Shown one piece after another: positions 38,491 to 45,817 of a DNA stretch of 45,817 nucleotides (position 1 is its first letter; each line of letters begins with the position of its first letter). The DNA lies in contig DASTSN010000116.1 in assembly GCA_035760665.1 (NCBI GenBank), forward strand, positions 1-45,817, given 5' to 3'. A program made the position numbers and the translations under genes. The DNA comes from DASTSN01 sp035760665. GTDB lineage: Bacteria; Bacteroidota; Bacteroidia; Chitinophagales; Chitinophagaceae. Below the pieces are notes generated by a model. It was not told the DNA's origin, searched no databases, and saw nothing but the letters and a program-made list of their open reading frames with translations.

Positions 38491-39837
38491 ATGGAACTGA
38501 CCGCACTCACCGCTATTTCAGCAACCGACGGCCGCTACCGTAAACAGGTTCAGCACCTGGATGAATATTTTTCTGAATTTGCCCTGATGAAATACCGGGT
38601 GCTGGTTGAAATTGAATACCTGCAGTTCCTGGCAGAAAAAGGTTTTGTAAAACTTCCCGGAAAAGCGGTAAAACAGCTGAAAAAACTGTCAGAAAACTTT
38701 GGACTGGAAGATGCACAGGAAATCAAACAAATTGAATTCAGTACCAACCATGATGTAAAAGCCGTTGAGTATTTTATAAAAAATGAGTTAGACAAGTGCG
38801 GAGCGAAAGAGGTGAAAGAATGGGTACACTTTGGGCTTACCTCGCAGGATATCAACAACACGGCCATCCCGTTAAGCTGGAAACATGCTATTGAATACGA
38901 ATACCTGCCGGGCTTACTAAACCTGAACACCCAATTAAAATTGCTGGCAAAAGAATGGAAAGACATTCCCATGCTGGCACATACGCATGGCCAGCCAGCC
39001 TCCCCCACCCGGCTGGGTAAAGAAATCATGGTCTTTGCCGAACGTATCGAAAACCAGATCGAGCAATTTATCAATATACCCTTCAGTGCCAAATTTGGCG
39101 GTGCTACCGGTAACTTCAATGCCCACTATGTTGCTTTTCCAAAAACAGACTGGATAAAACTGGCCAACGATTTTGTGAACAATACCCTGGGGTTAAGCCG
39201 CCTCCAATTCACTACACAAATAGAACATTACGATAACCTGGCCGCACATTTTGATTGCATGAAGCGAATCAATACTATCCTGATTGACTTTTGCCGGGAC
39301 ACCTGGACTTATATCTCCATGGATTATTTTAAACAAAAAGTTTTAAAAAATGAAGTAGGCTCATCGGCTATGCCGCATAAAGTAAACCCGATAGACTTTG
39401 AAAATGCAGAGGGCAACCTGGGCCTGGCCAATGCCATCTTTGAACATTTGGCGGGGAAATTACCGATATCCCGCCTGCAGCGCGACTTAACGGATTCAAC
39501 TGTACTGCGCAATATCGGGTTGCCATTTGCGCATACAATTATCGCCTTTAAATCAATTGAAAAGGGATTACAAAAATTAATAATAAACGACGCAAAGATT
39601 TATGCCGACCTGGAAAATAACTGGGCCGTAGTGGCGGAAGCCATTCAGACGATTCTCCGGCGGGAGAATTATCCCAACCCCTATGAAGCGTTAAAAAATC
39701 TTACAAGAGGAAATAGCAAGATTGACAAAAAAGCTATTCATGCATTCATCGATACATTGGATGTAGCTGAAAAAATAAAGAAAGAATTGAAATCTGTTAC
39801 CCCTTCAAATTATACTGGCAGCAATCCTGCTTTTTAA
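38491..39837 (+). CDS. purB: Adenylosuccinate lyase
   Basis: A 448-residue fumarase-superfamily lyase that cleaves SAICAR and adenylosuccinate in purine synthesis, releasing fumarate. It is close in type to the E. coli enzyme: LTALTAISATDGRYRKQVQ at the start, KEWVHFGLTSQDINNTAIPL, MLAHTHGQPASPTRLGKE (catalytic His), and the signature loop GSSAMPHKVNPIDFENAEGN with the catalytic Ser. Length is as expected. Monocistronic as far as can be seen. Confidence 0.97.
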   Translation: MELTALTAISATDGRYRKQVQHLDEYFSEFALMKYRVLVEIEYLQFLAEKGFVKLPGKAVKQLKKLSENFGLEDAQEIKQIEFSTNHDVKAVEYFIKNELDKCGAKEVKEWVHFGLTSQDINNTAIPLSWKHAIEYEYLPGLLNLNTQLKLLAKEWKDIPMLAHTHGQPASPTRLGKEIMVFAERIENQIEQFINIPFSAKFGGATGNFNAHYVAFPKTDWIKLANDFVNNTLGLSRLQFTTQIEHYDNLAAHFDCMKRINTILIDFCRDTWTYISMDYFKQKVLKNEVGSSAMPHKVNPIDFENAEGNLGLANAIFEHLAGKLPISRLQRDLTDSTVLRNIGLPFAHTIIAFKSIEKGLQKLIINDAKIYADLENNWAVVAEAIQTILRRENYPNPYEALKNLTRGNSKIDKKAIHAFIDTLDVAEKIKKELKSVTPSNYTGSNPAF

Positions 39838-39877
39838 AAAATTAGTAATATTTTGTGGGTATACTTTATTTTGACCC

Positions 39878-40685
39878 ATGAAATCAATTCTCGTCTGCTT
39901 TGTTTCTTTTCTTCTCTATGCAGCAACTACTTGCTTGGGACAATCCGGAGTAGCTTGCAGTAATTGGCTTTATACACCCTCACAACCCTCCTATGTATCT
40001 GTCGGTGATCTCGACGTTCCCGAAAACCAAATTACTGTTGAAGCAATGATCAACAGGACAACTCCTTACACGGGAGGACCATTATTTGCCGAAGATATTG
40101 TATCCAAACATGAAGACGTAACCGATGCTAAATGGAATTACGACTGAACAATTCGTTGGTTATATCAATAAAGTAAGAATCTGGAACGTGGCAAGAACAC
40201 AAAACCAGATCATGGCTTTTATGAATACATCGCTCCCCAACCCATCTGCACAAACCGGTTTGCTTGCGTATTACAGCTTTGATAATCTGTTAAACAAACA
40301 AGGCAACCCGGCCTGGAATGGCACCTTGGGCGGTACGGCCACAATCAATCAGCTAAATCCTTCCTGTGCCACTTTCGTAGCGGATTCGTGCGAAACAGTG
40401 AACTCCCAGGAATATATAATCAATGCCTATACCGAGGTGCTTGGATCTAATGTCTGTAATAACAGCCTGACCGTTGCTGACGCATCAAACTATAAGGTCG
40501 GGGATACTGTATTGCTCATACAGATGAAAGGAGCTTCGATCGATTCCTCCAATCCATCACAATGCTGGGATGGCACTTACAAAGGACAGCCGCAAAAAGC
40601 AGATGTATACGTGTACATCGTCAAAGCAAAAACATTTTGTGAAAGCGCCGTCTTCCGGAGAGGTACATTTGCACTGATACGATAA
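39878..40685 (+). pseudogene. Collapsed LamG adhesin with type IX/gliding C-terminal tail
   Basis: Two overlapping frames (39878-40147 and 40125-40685) hold pieces of one former large exported protein. The first has a signal peptide (LVCFVSFLLYAATTCLGQ) and the start of a LamG/concanavalin domain (VSVGDLDVPENQITVEAMIN, GGPLFAEDIVSKHEDVTDA), then a stop. The second resumes with the end of that domain (FVGYINKVRIWNVARTQNQI, LLAYYSFDNLLNKQGNPAWN), a following segment (TVADASNYKVGDTVLLIQMK), and ends in CWDGTYKGQPQKADVYVYIV and RRGTFALIR, which is the last third of the gliding-motility-associated C-terminal domain used by type IX secretion. The middle of the LamG domain, and everything between SSNPSQ and CWDGTYKG, is missing. 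Confidence 0.75.
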
Positions 40686-40758
40686 ATAGATGACAGGAGA
40701 TCAGCCGTTACACCTACTGCCCATCGCTGATACTTAAGTTAGATACAACCCGCAAACA

Positions 40759-42354
40759 TTATACAGACTCTTTATGAATTTCACTGGTAAAATGAAAGGC
40801 AATATCCGGGTTGTTTGTCCGCTCTGTATTCAGGAACCATTCGCTTTGTGCGAGGTACACAAGATGCCCATCCTTATCTTCCGCAATGTTTCCTTGCTTG
40901 AACCTGGTGAAATCCTGTAGTTTGGCAGGATCGGTACTGGTAATCCAGCAGGCTTTGTAAAATGGTAAGGTTGTAAATTGTACAGAAGCACCATATTCGT
41001 GAAGTAGCCGGTACTGGATGACCTCAAATTGCAGTTCACCCACACAACCAATGATTTTTTTATTTCCACCAAACTGCGTAAACAACTGTGCTACCCCTTC
41101 ATCAGTTAATTGCAGCAACCCCTTTTCAAGCTGTTTCGTCTTCATGGGGTCTTTGTTCACGACTTCTTTGAAAATCTCCGGGGAAAAAGAAGGTATCCCG
41201 GTAAAATAAAAGTCTTCACCTTCTGTCAGCGTGTCGCCAATTTTAAAATTTCCGGTATCAAATAACCCCACCACATCGCCGGGGAATGCTTCCTCGATAA
41301 CATCTTTCTGACGGGCCATAAAGCTGTAAGGGTTACTAAACCGTATATCCTTGTCAAGACGCACATGATGATAATATTTGTTCCGTTCAAAGCGTCCGCT
41401 GCACACCCGTAAAAAAGCAATCCGGTCCCGGTGCTTCGGATCCAGGTTGGCATGAATTTTAAAAACAAAACCGCTGAATTTATTTTCACCGGGGCAAACT
41501 TCCCGTATGGATGTTTGCCGGCACTGCGGCAAAGGTGCAATACGAATAAAAGTATCCAGCATCTCTTTTACCCCAAAATTGTTTACGGCGCTGCCAAAAA
41601 AAACCGGCGCAACCCTTCCTGCCAGGTAATCATAGGTATGCAATTGCCCATGAACGCCATCCACCAGTTCCACATCTTCCCGTAAAACAGCCGCATCTTT
41701 TTCGCCCAGTTTCTCATCAAGCAGCAAGGAAGACAGATCATTAATTTGCACGACATCTTCATCCGTTGCTTTGGTATTTGCTGTAAATAAAACAAGGCTT
41801 TTATTATGCAAATCATATACACCTTTAAATTCCTTCCCGCTGTTAATAGGCCATGTCATGGGATGCAACTGGATCGATAATTCCTTTTCGATTTCTTCCA
41901 GTAAATCAAACCGGTTCTTGCCGTCGCGGTCCATTTTATTGATGAATACAATAACAGGTGTATCCCGCATCCGGCAAACCTCCATGAGGCGACGTGTTTG
42001 CTCTTCTACACCGTTTACACTGTCCACCACCAGGATCACACTGTCCACCGCCGTTAATGTGCGAAACGTATCTTCTGCAAAATCTTTGTGTCCGGGTGTA
42101 TCCAGCAGGTTAATCAGGATATTCTTGTATTCAAAAGTCATAACAGAAGTGGCCACCGAAATACCCCTTTGCCGCTCGATTTCCATGAAATCGCTGGTCG
42201 CATGTTTCTTTATCTTATTACTTTTAACTGCACCGGCCACCTGTATGGCTCCACCAAACAACAACAGTTTTTCCGTAAGCGTGGTTTTACCCGCATCCGG
42301 GTGGCTGATGATGGCGAACGTACGCCGCCTGTTTATCTCATTTTCGTACTTCAT
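40759..42354 (-). CDS. prfC: Peptide chain release factor 3
   Basis: A 531-residue GTPase that recycles RF1/RF2 from the ribosome after peptide release. The start MKYENEINRRRTFAIISHPD at 42354 is preferred; a 28-codon upstream extension would cross the promoter. G motifs: SHPDAGKTTLTEKLL (G1), ERQRGISVATSVM (G2), LLDTPGHKDFAED (G3) and VFINKMDRDGKN (G4). Domains 2 and 3 follow, with FSGFVFKIHANLDPKHRDRI and VGELQFEVIQYRL. The family normally has SxxNxK-type variations to distinguish it from EF-G; the RF3-specific KIKKHATSDFMEIERQRG is present. Length matches RF3 (about 530). Confidence 0.96.
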   Translation of the reverse strand: MKYENEINRRRTFAIISHPDAGKTTLTEKLLLFGGAIQVAGAVKSNKIKKHATSDFMEIERQRGISVATSVMTFEYKNILINLLDTPGHKDFAEDTFRTLTAVDSVILVVDSVNGVEEQTRRLMEVCRMRDTPVIVFINKMDRDGKNRFDLLEEIEKELSIQLHPMTWPINSGKEFKGVYDLHNKSLVLFTANTKATDEDVVQINDLSSLLLDEKLGEKDAAVLREDVELVDGVHGQLHTYDYLAGRVAPVFFGSAVNNFGVKEMLDTFIRIAPLPQCRQTSIREVCPGENKFSGFVFKIHANLDPKHRDRIAFLRVCSGRFERNKYYHHVRLDKDIRFSNPYSFMARQKDVIEEAFPGDVVGLFDTGNFKIGDTLTEGEDFYFTGIPSFSPEIFKEVVNKDPMKTKQLEKGLLQLTDEGVAQLFTQFGGNKKIIGCVGELQFEVIQYRLLHEYGASVQFTTLPFYKACWITSTDPAKLQDFTRFKQGNIAEDKDGHLVYLAQSEWFLNTERTNNPDIAFHFTSEIHKESV

Positions 42355-42363
42355 AAAGAGGCG

Positions 42364-42371
42364 CAAAGGTA
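42364..42371 (-). promoter_or_regulatory. Putative prfC promoter -7 box
   Basis: The minus strand reads TACCTTTG, ending 9 bases before the prfC ATG, giving a leader of only a few nucleotides and supporting the start at 42354. Confidence 0.45.
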
Positions 42372-42420
42372 CATGATTGAATACATTATCAGTATTTTGA
42401 AAGAAACTGCCTGCTGCCAC

Positions 42421-42451
42421 TTTGATTTTCAAATACAAATAATTATTTTAG
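42421..42451 (+). promoter_or_regulatory. Candidate promoter of the 34-codon gene
   Basis: TTTG (42421-42424), exactly 19 bases, then TATTTTAG (42444-42451), one mismatch to TAnnTTTG. The predicted transcript start is about 18 bases before the ATG at 42475. Confidence 0.5.
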
Positions 42452-42474
42452 CCCATTAAAAAAAATCCGCACCT

Positions 42475-42579
42475 ATGCAATACTTCAAAAAACTGGAGAA
42501 GCGCCATCTTGTTGATGCTTTGTTAATCGTCCTGATCGTCGCGATCGCTGTTACCTACAAAATTTATAACATGAAATGA
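42475..42579 (+). CDS. Probable 34-residue single-pass membrane protein
   Basis: The short frame encodes MQYFKKLEKRHLVDALLIVL and then IVAIAVTYKIYNMK: a basic amphipathic start, one hydrophobic helix of about 17-18 residues (ALLIVLIVAIAV) and a short basic end, a classic layout for a bacterial small membrane protein. A candidate promoter lies at 42421-42451. The region to 42710 has no other frame. No family is recognised, and the next gene is on the opposite strand. Too short for routine gene callers, so it is likely unannotated. Confidence 0.5.
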   Translation: MQYFKKLEKRHLVDALLIVLIVAIAVTYKIYNMK

Positions 42580-42710
42580 GCTGGTCATGAATATTCATGC
42601 GTATCCATTATGGAATGAATATGTTAAGCCCGGCACTTCAAACTGGTAACCGTTAAAACATAACACTTATTTGTACAAGTTCTATTTGTAACAGCCAGCA
42701 AAACACGCAT

Positions 42711-42732
42711 AAAAAAAGGCCCTTTCGGGCCT
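42711..42732 (-). terminator. Intrinsic terminator after the tricorn-type protease gene
   Basis: A six-pair stem (42717-42722 with 42727-42732) with a GAAA loop on the minus strand and a seven-T exit tract. It lies 8 bases past the stop at 42740. Confidence 0.85.
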
Positions 42733-42739
42733 CTTTCTT

Positions 42740-45700
42740 TTATCGCTTTTGGTAAGCTGGTACCTTCGGCGGTACAAATTCCTTTGTTTTTAGCAGGATT
42801 TTTATTTCGCTGATAGCCCGTTCTAATTGCGGATCAATACCCTTTGCCATCGCTGTCAGGTCTTCGGGTACGGCAATATCCGGGTCTACGCCATGCCCTT
42901 CTTTAAACCATGTTCCATCAATATTGTAGATACGAAACGACGGAGTCGTTATACCTCCACCATCGATCAGTTGCGGACAGCCGCTAATGCCAATCAATCC
43001 GCCCCAGGTTCTGGCACCAATCAAGGGACCCAGCCCTTTTTTACGGAAAAAATCCGGAAAGGCATCTCCACCCGAACCGCTCCAGCCATTAATCAGCATG
43101 ACCTTGGGACCAAAATTAGCATTTGGTGGCCATTGCCAGGGTTTCCCGTCTCTTGTGGCGATATAAGCCAGCGGTGTGCGATTCAACATTTCGATGAACC
43201 GGTCTGGAATTTGTCCACCATCATTAAAGCGTTCATCAATAATCAGCGCCTTTTTGTCCGTTTGTGCATTGAGCTGGCGAAGCAATTCGGTTTGTCCATC
43301 AATACCCGTGCTGGGCACAAAAATATAACCGACCTCGCCGTTGGTTGCATCTTCCACATGTTTTCGCATGCCTTCTATCCAGGCAAGATTACGCAGGCGG
43401 TATTCATCTCCCATTGTATTGACGATAGCGGTTTTCGCGCCGGTAAAGGAAGGGACTGTATTATAGGTAAGTTCTACGGTTTTACCGGCCAGTCCCTGGA
43501 AGGCGGCATAGGGTTCTGTTGCAGTGGTAATCGGTATGCCATTCACCGCAAGAATATAATCACCTTCCCGGATTTCCAGCCCCGGCTCATTGAGGGGTGA
43601 ATGTACTTCTGCATCCCAGGGCGCTGCACGCAATATTTTCCCGATCCGGTAAAAATTACCGGCTGCCTGCCAGTCTATCCCCAGGTATCCAACGGGCTGG
43701 CTTTTTTGTGACTCCAAATCGCCCCCGACGTGGTAAGTATGCGAAGCACTGAGTTCTCCTAACATCTCGCCTATTACAAAGTCAACCTCCTCTCTTGTCA
43801 TGGCGCCATCCAGCATTTTCAGGTAACGTTCTTTTACCAGGTTCCAGTCAACCCCGTGCAGATGGGGATCGTAAAAATAATCCCGCTCAAGCCGCCACGC
43901 ATCGGTAAAAATCTGTTTCCATTCCTGCACAGGATTAATTGTCATTACCATTTCTTTTACCCGCAGTGGCTTTTCAAATTTTTGTCCTTCCGCCGGTGAT
44001 ATCAGTGCATAATCATTGCCCCTGGCCACCAGCATTTTTTCGCGATTGGCTGCCAGCCAAAAGTCATCCGCGTTATCCAGTATTGTTTTTTCTTCGCGTT
44101 TTTCTGTATCATACAATTTTATAGCCGACTGACCACCCGTTGCGCCGGTATTGGGATAGCGGATGTAAATAATTTTTCCTTTCACCGCTGCCAGATTACC
44201 GAGATTGCCAGGGTCCGCCGGTAACAGGGTCATTCGCTCTTCCAGTCCGTCAAAATCAATCTGCACCGGTTTTATTGCAGGCTCCTGCTCGGCTTTTTCC
44301 GGTTCTTTTCCTTTAGCAGGTTTTGATTTTTTACCGGTTTCCGGTGCTGGTTTTTCCGCCGCTTCTTTTACAGCCACTGTATCATTTTTAGGCGCCAGCA
44401 AGGAGGGAGTGCTTTTTTGCAGGCTGATGGCCGCCACTTGCGTGGCATTTGCATAAATAAATGAATTATCAAAACTGCTGTAATAAGGGTTAAATGACTG
44501 TGCCGTGAGCAGGTATAAATATTTTCCCTCCGGGTCAAACACCGGCGAACCGGCATTGTAAAACCCGCTGGTCACCTGGCGTGTCTGCTTATTTTGAAAA
44601 TCATAAATAAAGACAGCTGTATGCGAGTTTTCCAGGTCCCGCTGGTAAGTCAGCCAGCGGCTGTCAGCGGACCAGCTGCAACGAAAACCTTCCATATTAC
44701 CATGCGTGTAGTAGAGCCCCTTGTCTACAAAATAAGTTTTATTTGACCCGAGATCATAAACCTGGATGGAACCGGTTTTATCAATAAAAGCCAGTTTCTT
44801 GCTGTCGGGCGACCAGAATAAACTGTAACGATATCCTGGCCCATAACTGGTCACTTTCACAGCAGCATGCTCCATGCCCGGCTGCATGATCCACAATTCA
44901 TATTCACCGGTACTGTCACTCCAGTACGCAATGGTTCTGCCATCCGGCGCCCATGCAGGGTAACGTTCTGCCACACCCGATGTCATCGTCAGGTCTTTTA
45001 CATACCCGTCTTCTGCAGGCAATGAAAAAAGATCACCCCTTGCCTCCACCAGCACACGGTTACCATCTGGACTGATCGCCACATGCTGAACATACTTTTC
45101 CACCGATTCAGTCCTGGGCTTGAGCATCATCTTATCTGTAATAATGGTTACCTTAACCTCCCTGGCTTGCTGCGTGGTAAAATTGAACAGGTACAGTTTT
45201 CCACCGGCTTCAAAAACAATATCGTCCGGTCCCATGGAAGGAAAATGCACATCGTAATCTGTGAATTTTGTTAGCTGCTCAAAGGCCTTTGTGCCGGTAT
45301 TGTAGCGCCAAAGATTCATGCGTTCCTCTGGGCCCCGGTCCGACAGAAAATAAATGTAGTTGTCATGCCACATGGGAAATTCATCTCCTGCTTCGCTGCC
45401 GGCAGATATGTTTTCAGAAGCCAGCGTTTCAAAATTGAAAATATGTATAGCAGCAATCCAGCCGCCCCGGTAACGTTTCCAGTTGCGGAAAGCCTGGGAA
45501 CGAAAAGTTAATGCCATTTGTTTGCCATCCGGTGAATAAGATCCCCACTCCGCGTATGCCAGCGGTAATTTATCTTCCGGACCGCCGGTTGCCGGTACCG
45601 TGTAAAATTGATTGAAGCGGTTTTTACCACTTTCCCTGCTGGAGGCAAATAAAACTTTTTTACCGTCGTTTGTCCAGTCAATCACCCGGTCAGGATAGCC

Positions 45701-45817
45701 GTGTTCTGTTAATCGTTGCGGAACACCTCCTGAAACCGGCATCGTATAGACATCCATGTTTCCGTCATAATTTCCACTGAAGGCAATAGACTGACCGTCC
45801 GGTGAAAACTTGGCAAA
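42740..45817 (-). CDS. Tricorn-type S41 protease, 5' end beyond right edge
   Basis: The frame is open to the window edge, giving 1025 residues of the C-terminal part; the signal peptide and first propeller blades are outside. The visible N-terminal half is WD40/TolB-like beta-propeller repeats (FSPDGQSIAFSGNYDGNMDV, ISPDGNRVLVEARGDLFSLP, WAPDGRTIAYWSDSTGEYEL, WSPDSKKLAFIDKTGSIQVY). A Lys/Pro/Glu-rich linker near residues 485-520 follows, then the tricorn C1 domain, a PDZ domain (GDYILAVNGIPITTATEPY) and the S41 core. The Ser-His pair is SASHTYHVGG; the nucleophile is in GWSGSGGDAFPDFFR; FNDGGQIPD precedes it. Similar secreted homologs are common in Bacteroidota and presumably degrade peptides in the periplasm. 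Confidence 0.93.
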   Translation of the reverse strand, partial: FAKFSPDGQSIAFSGNYDGNMDVYTMPVSGGVPQRLTEHGYPDRVIDWTNDGKKVLFASSRESGKNRFNQFYTVPATGGPEDKLPLAYAEWGSYSPDGKQMALTFRSQAFRNWKRYRGGWIAAIHIFNFETLASENISAGSEAGDEFPMWHDNYIYFLSDRGPEERMNLWRYNTGTKAFEQLTKFTDYDVHFPSMGPDDIVFEAGGKLYLFNFTTQQAREVKVTIITDKMMLKPRTESVEKYVQHVAISPDGNRVLVEARGDLFSLPAEDGYVKDLTMTSGVAERYPAWAPDGRTIAYWSDSTGEYELWIMQPGMEHAAVKVTSYGPGYRYSLFWSPDSKKLAFIDKTGSIQVYDLGSNKTYFVDKGLYYTHGNMEGFRCSWSADSRWLTYQRDLENSHTAVFIYDFQNKQTRQVTSGFYNAGSPVFDPEGKYLYLLTAQSFNPYYSSFDNSFIYANATQVAAISLQKSTPSLLAPKNDTVAVKEAAEKPAPETGKKSKPAKGKEPEKAEQEPAIKPVQIDFDGLEERMTLLPADPGNLGNLAAVKGKIIYIRYPNTGATGGQSAIKLYDTEKREEKTILDNADDFWLAANREKMLVARGNDYALISPAEGQKFEKPLRVKEMVMTINPVQEWKQIFTDAWRLERDYFYDPHLHGVDWNLVKERYLKMLDGAMTREEVDFVIGEMLGELSASHTYHVGGDLESQKSQPVGYLGIDWQAAGNFYRIGKILRAAPWDAEVHSPLNEPGLEIREGDYILAVNGIPITTATEPYAAFQGLAGKTVELTYNTVPSFTGAKTAIVNTMGDEYRLRNLAWIEGMRKHVEDATNGEVGYIFVPSTGIDGQTELLRQLNAQTDKKALIIDERFNDGGQIPDRFIEMLNRTPLAYIATRDGKPWQWPPNANFGPKVMLINGWSGSGGDAFPDFFRKKGLGPLIGARTWGGLIGISGCPQLIDGGGITTPSFRIYNIDGTWFKEGHGVDPDIAVPEDLTAMAKGIDPQLERAISEIKILLKTKEFVPPKVPAYQKR

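Noticed and set aside
38550..39119. 189-codon minus-strand open frame opposite purB
   Set aside because: Shadow of the adenylosuccinate lyase gene; no promoter or family pattern.
41771..42376. 201-codon plus-strand open frame opposite prfC
   Set aside because: Serine/leucine-rich shadow of the RF3 G domain with no independent features.
1..45817. CRISPR arrays, phage genes, restriction or other defence systems
   Set aside because: No spaced direct repeats and no recognisable Cas, phage structural, methylase-nuclease or toxin-antitoxin genes were found when reading both strands.

Overview
The window reads as ordinary chromosome from a member of the Bacteroidota, most likely the Chitinophagaceae or a close relative. 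The evidence is as follows. The primary sigma factor is short (285 residues) and of Bacteroidota type. Promoters fit the TTTG-N19/20-TAnnTTTG pattern of this phylum, and genes generally lack Shine-Dalgarno sequences. There is a DUF4249 lipoprotein, an HU-CCDC81-type protein, a remnant of a LamG protein with a gliding/type IX secretion C-terminal tail, an 853-residue DUF5117-type zinc protease, and a futalosine-pathway gene (mqnA). Base composition is moderate, estimated by eye in the mid-forties percent GC.

Layout. 1-4100: end of a DUF4249 lipoprotein gene, rpoD, lgt, a bacilliredoxin and a divergent small heat-shock protein. 4278-6393: secreted or lipid-anchored proteins of unknown role and an NTF2-like protein. 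6466-7866: a short arginine-decarboxylase-like enzyme. 8066-14249 (minus strand): the translation cluster thrS, infC, rpmI, rplT, split between infC and rpmI by a large secreted metalloprotease gene with terminators on both sides. 14348-17396: two tandem paralogous secreted proteins and a nitrilase-family hydrolase. 17545-17974: a complete small transcription unit (promoter, about 135-nt leader, 66-codon gene, terminator). 18000-21040 (minus): DUF1080 protein, L-serine dehydratase, FKBP lipoprotein, small membrane protein. 21123-25690 (plus): HU-CCDC81 protein, nucleoside phosphorylase, dapF, a CorA transporter split into two overlapping frames, a NUDIX hydrolase. Two tRNA-Cys genes lie on the minus strand at 22210-22419. 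25744-26843 (minus): queuosine-precursor transporter translationally coupled to a small membrane protein.

26898-37609 is a surface-glycan locus: a YfhO membrane protein, four glycosyltransferases, two methyltransferases, a UDP-GlcNAc 2-epimerase and a flippase. Most plus-strand genes overlap or abut by a few bases, which points to a coupled operon. One glycosyltransferase and the flippase are on the other strand. 37688-39837: divergent mqnA and purB with interleaved promoters. 39878-40685: a collapsed adhesin pseudogene. 40759-42354: prfC. 42475-42579: a probable 34-residue single-pass membrane protein. 42740 to the right edge: a tricorn-type protease.

I see no phage, insertion sequence, CRISPR array, toxin-antitoxin or recognisable defence module. 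The items most worth a second look are the tRNA-Cys copy lacking U33, the split corA with an A7 run, the interrupted infC/rpmI cluster with a bulged stem-loop leader before rpmI, the strong Shine-Dalgarno before rpoD, the adhesin remnant, and the two small genes with good promoters. I did not find a convincing wholly new multi-gene system.
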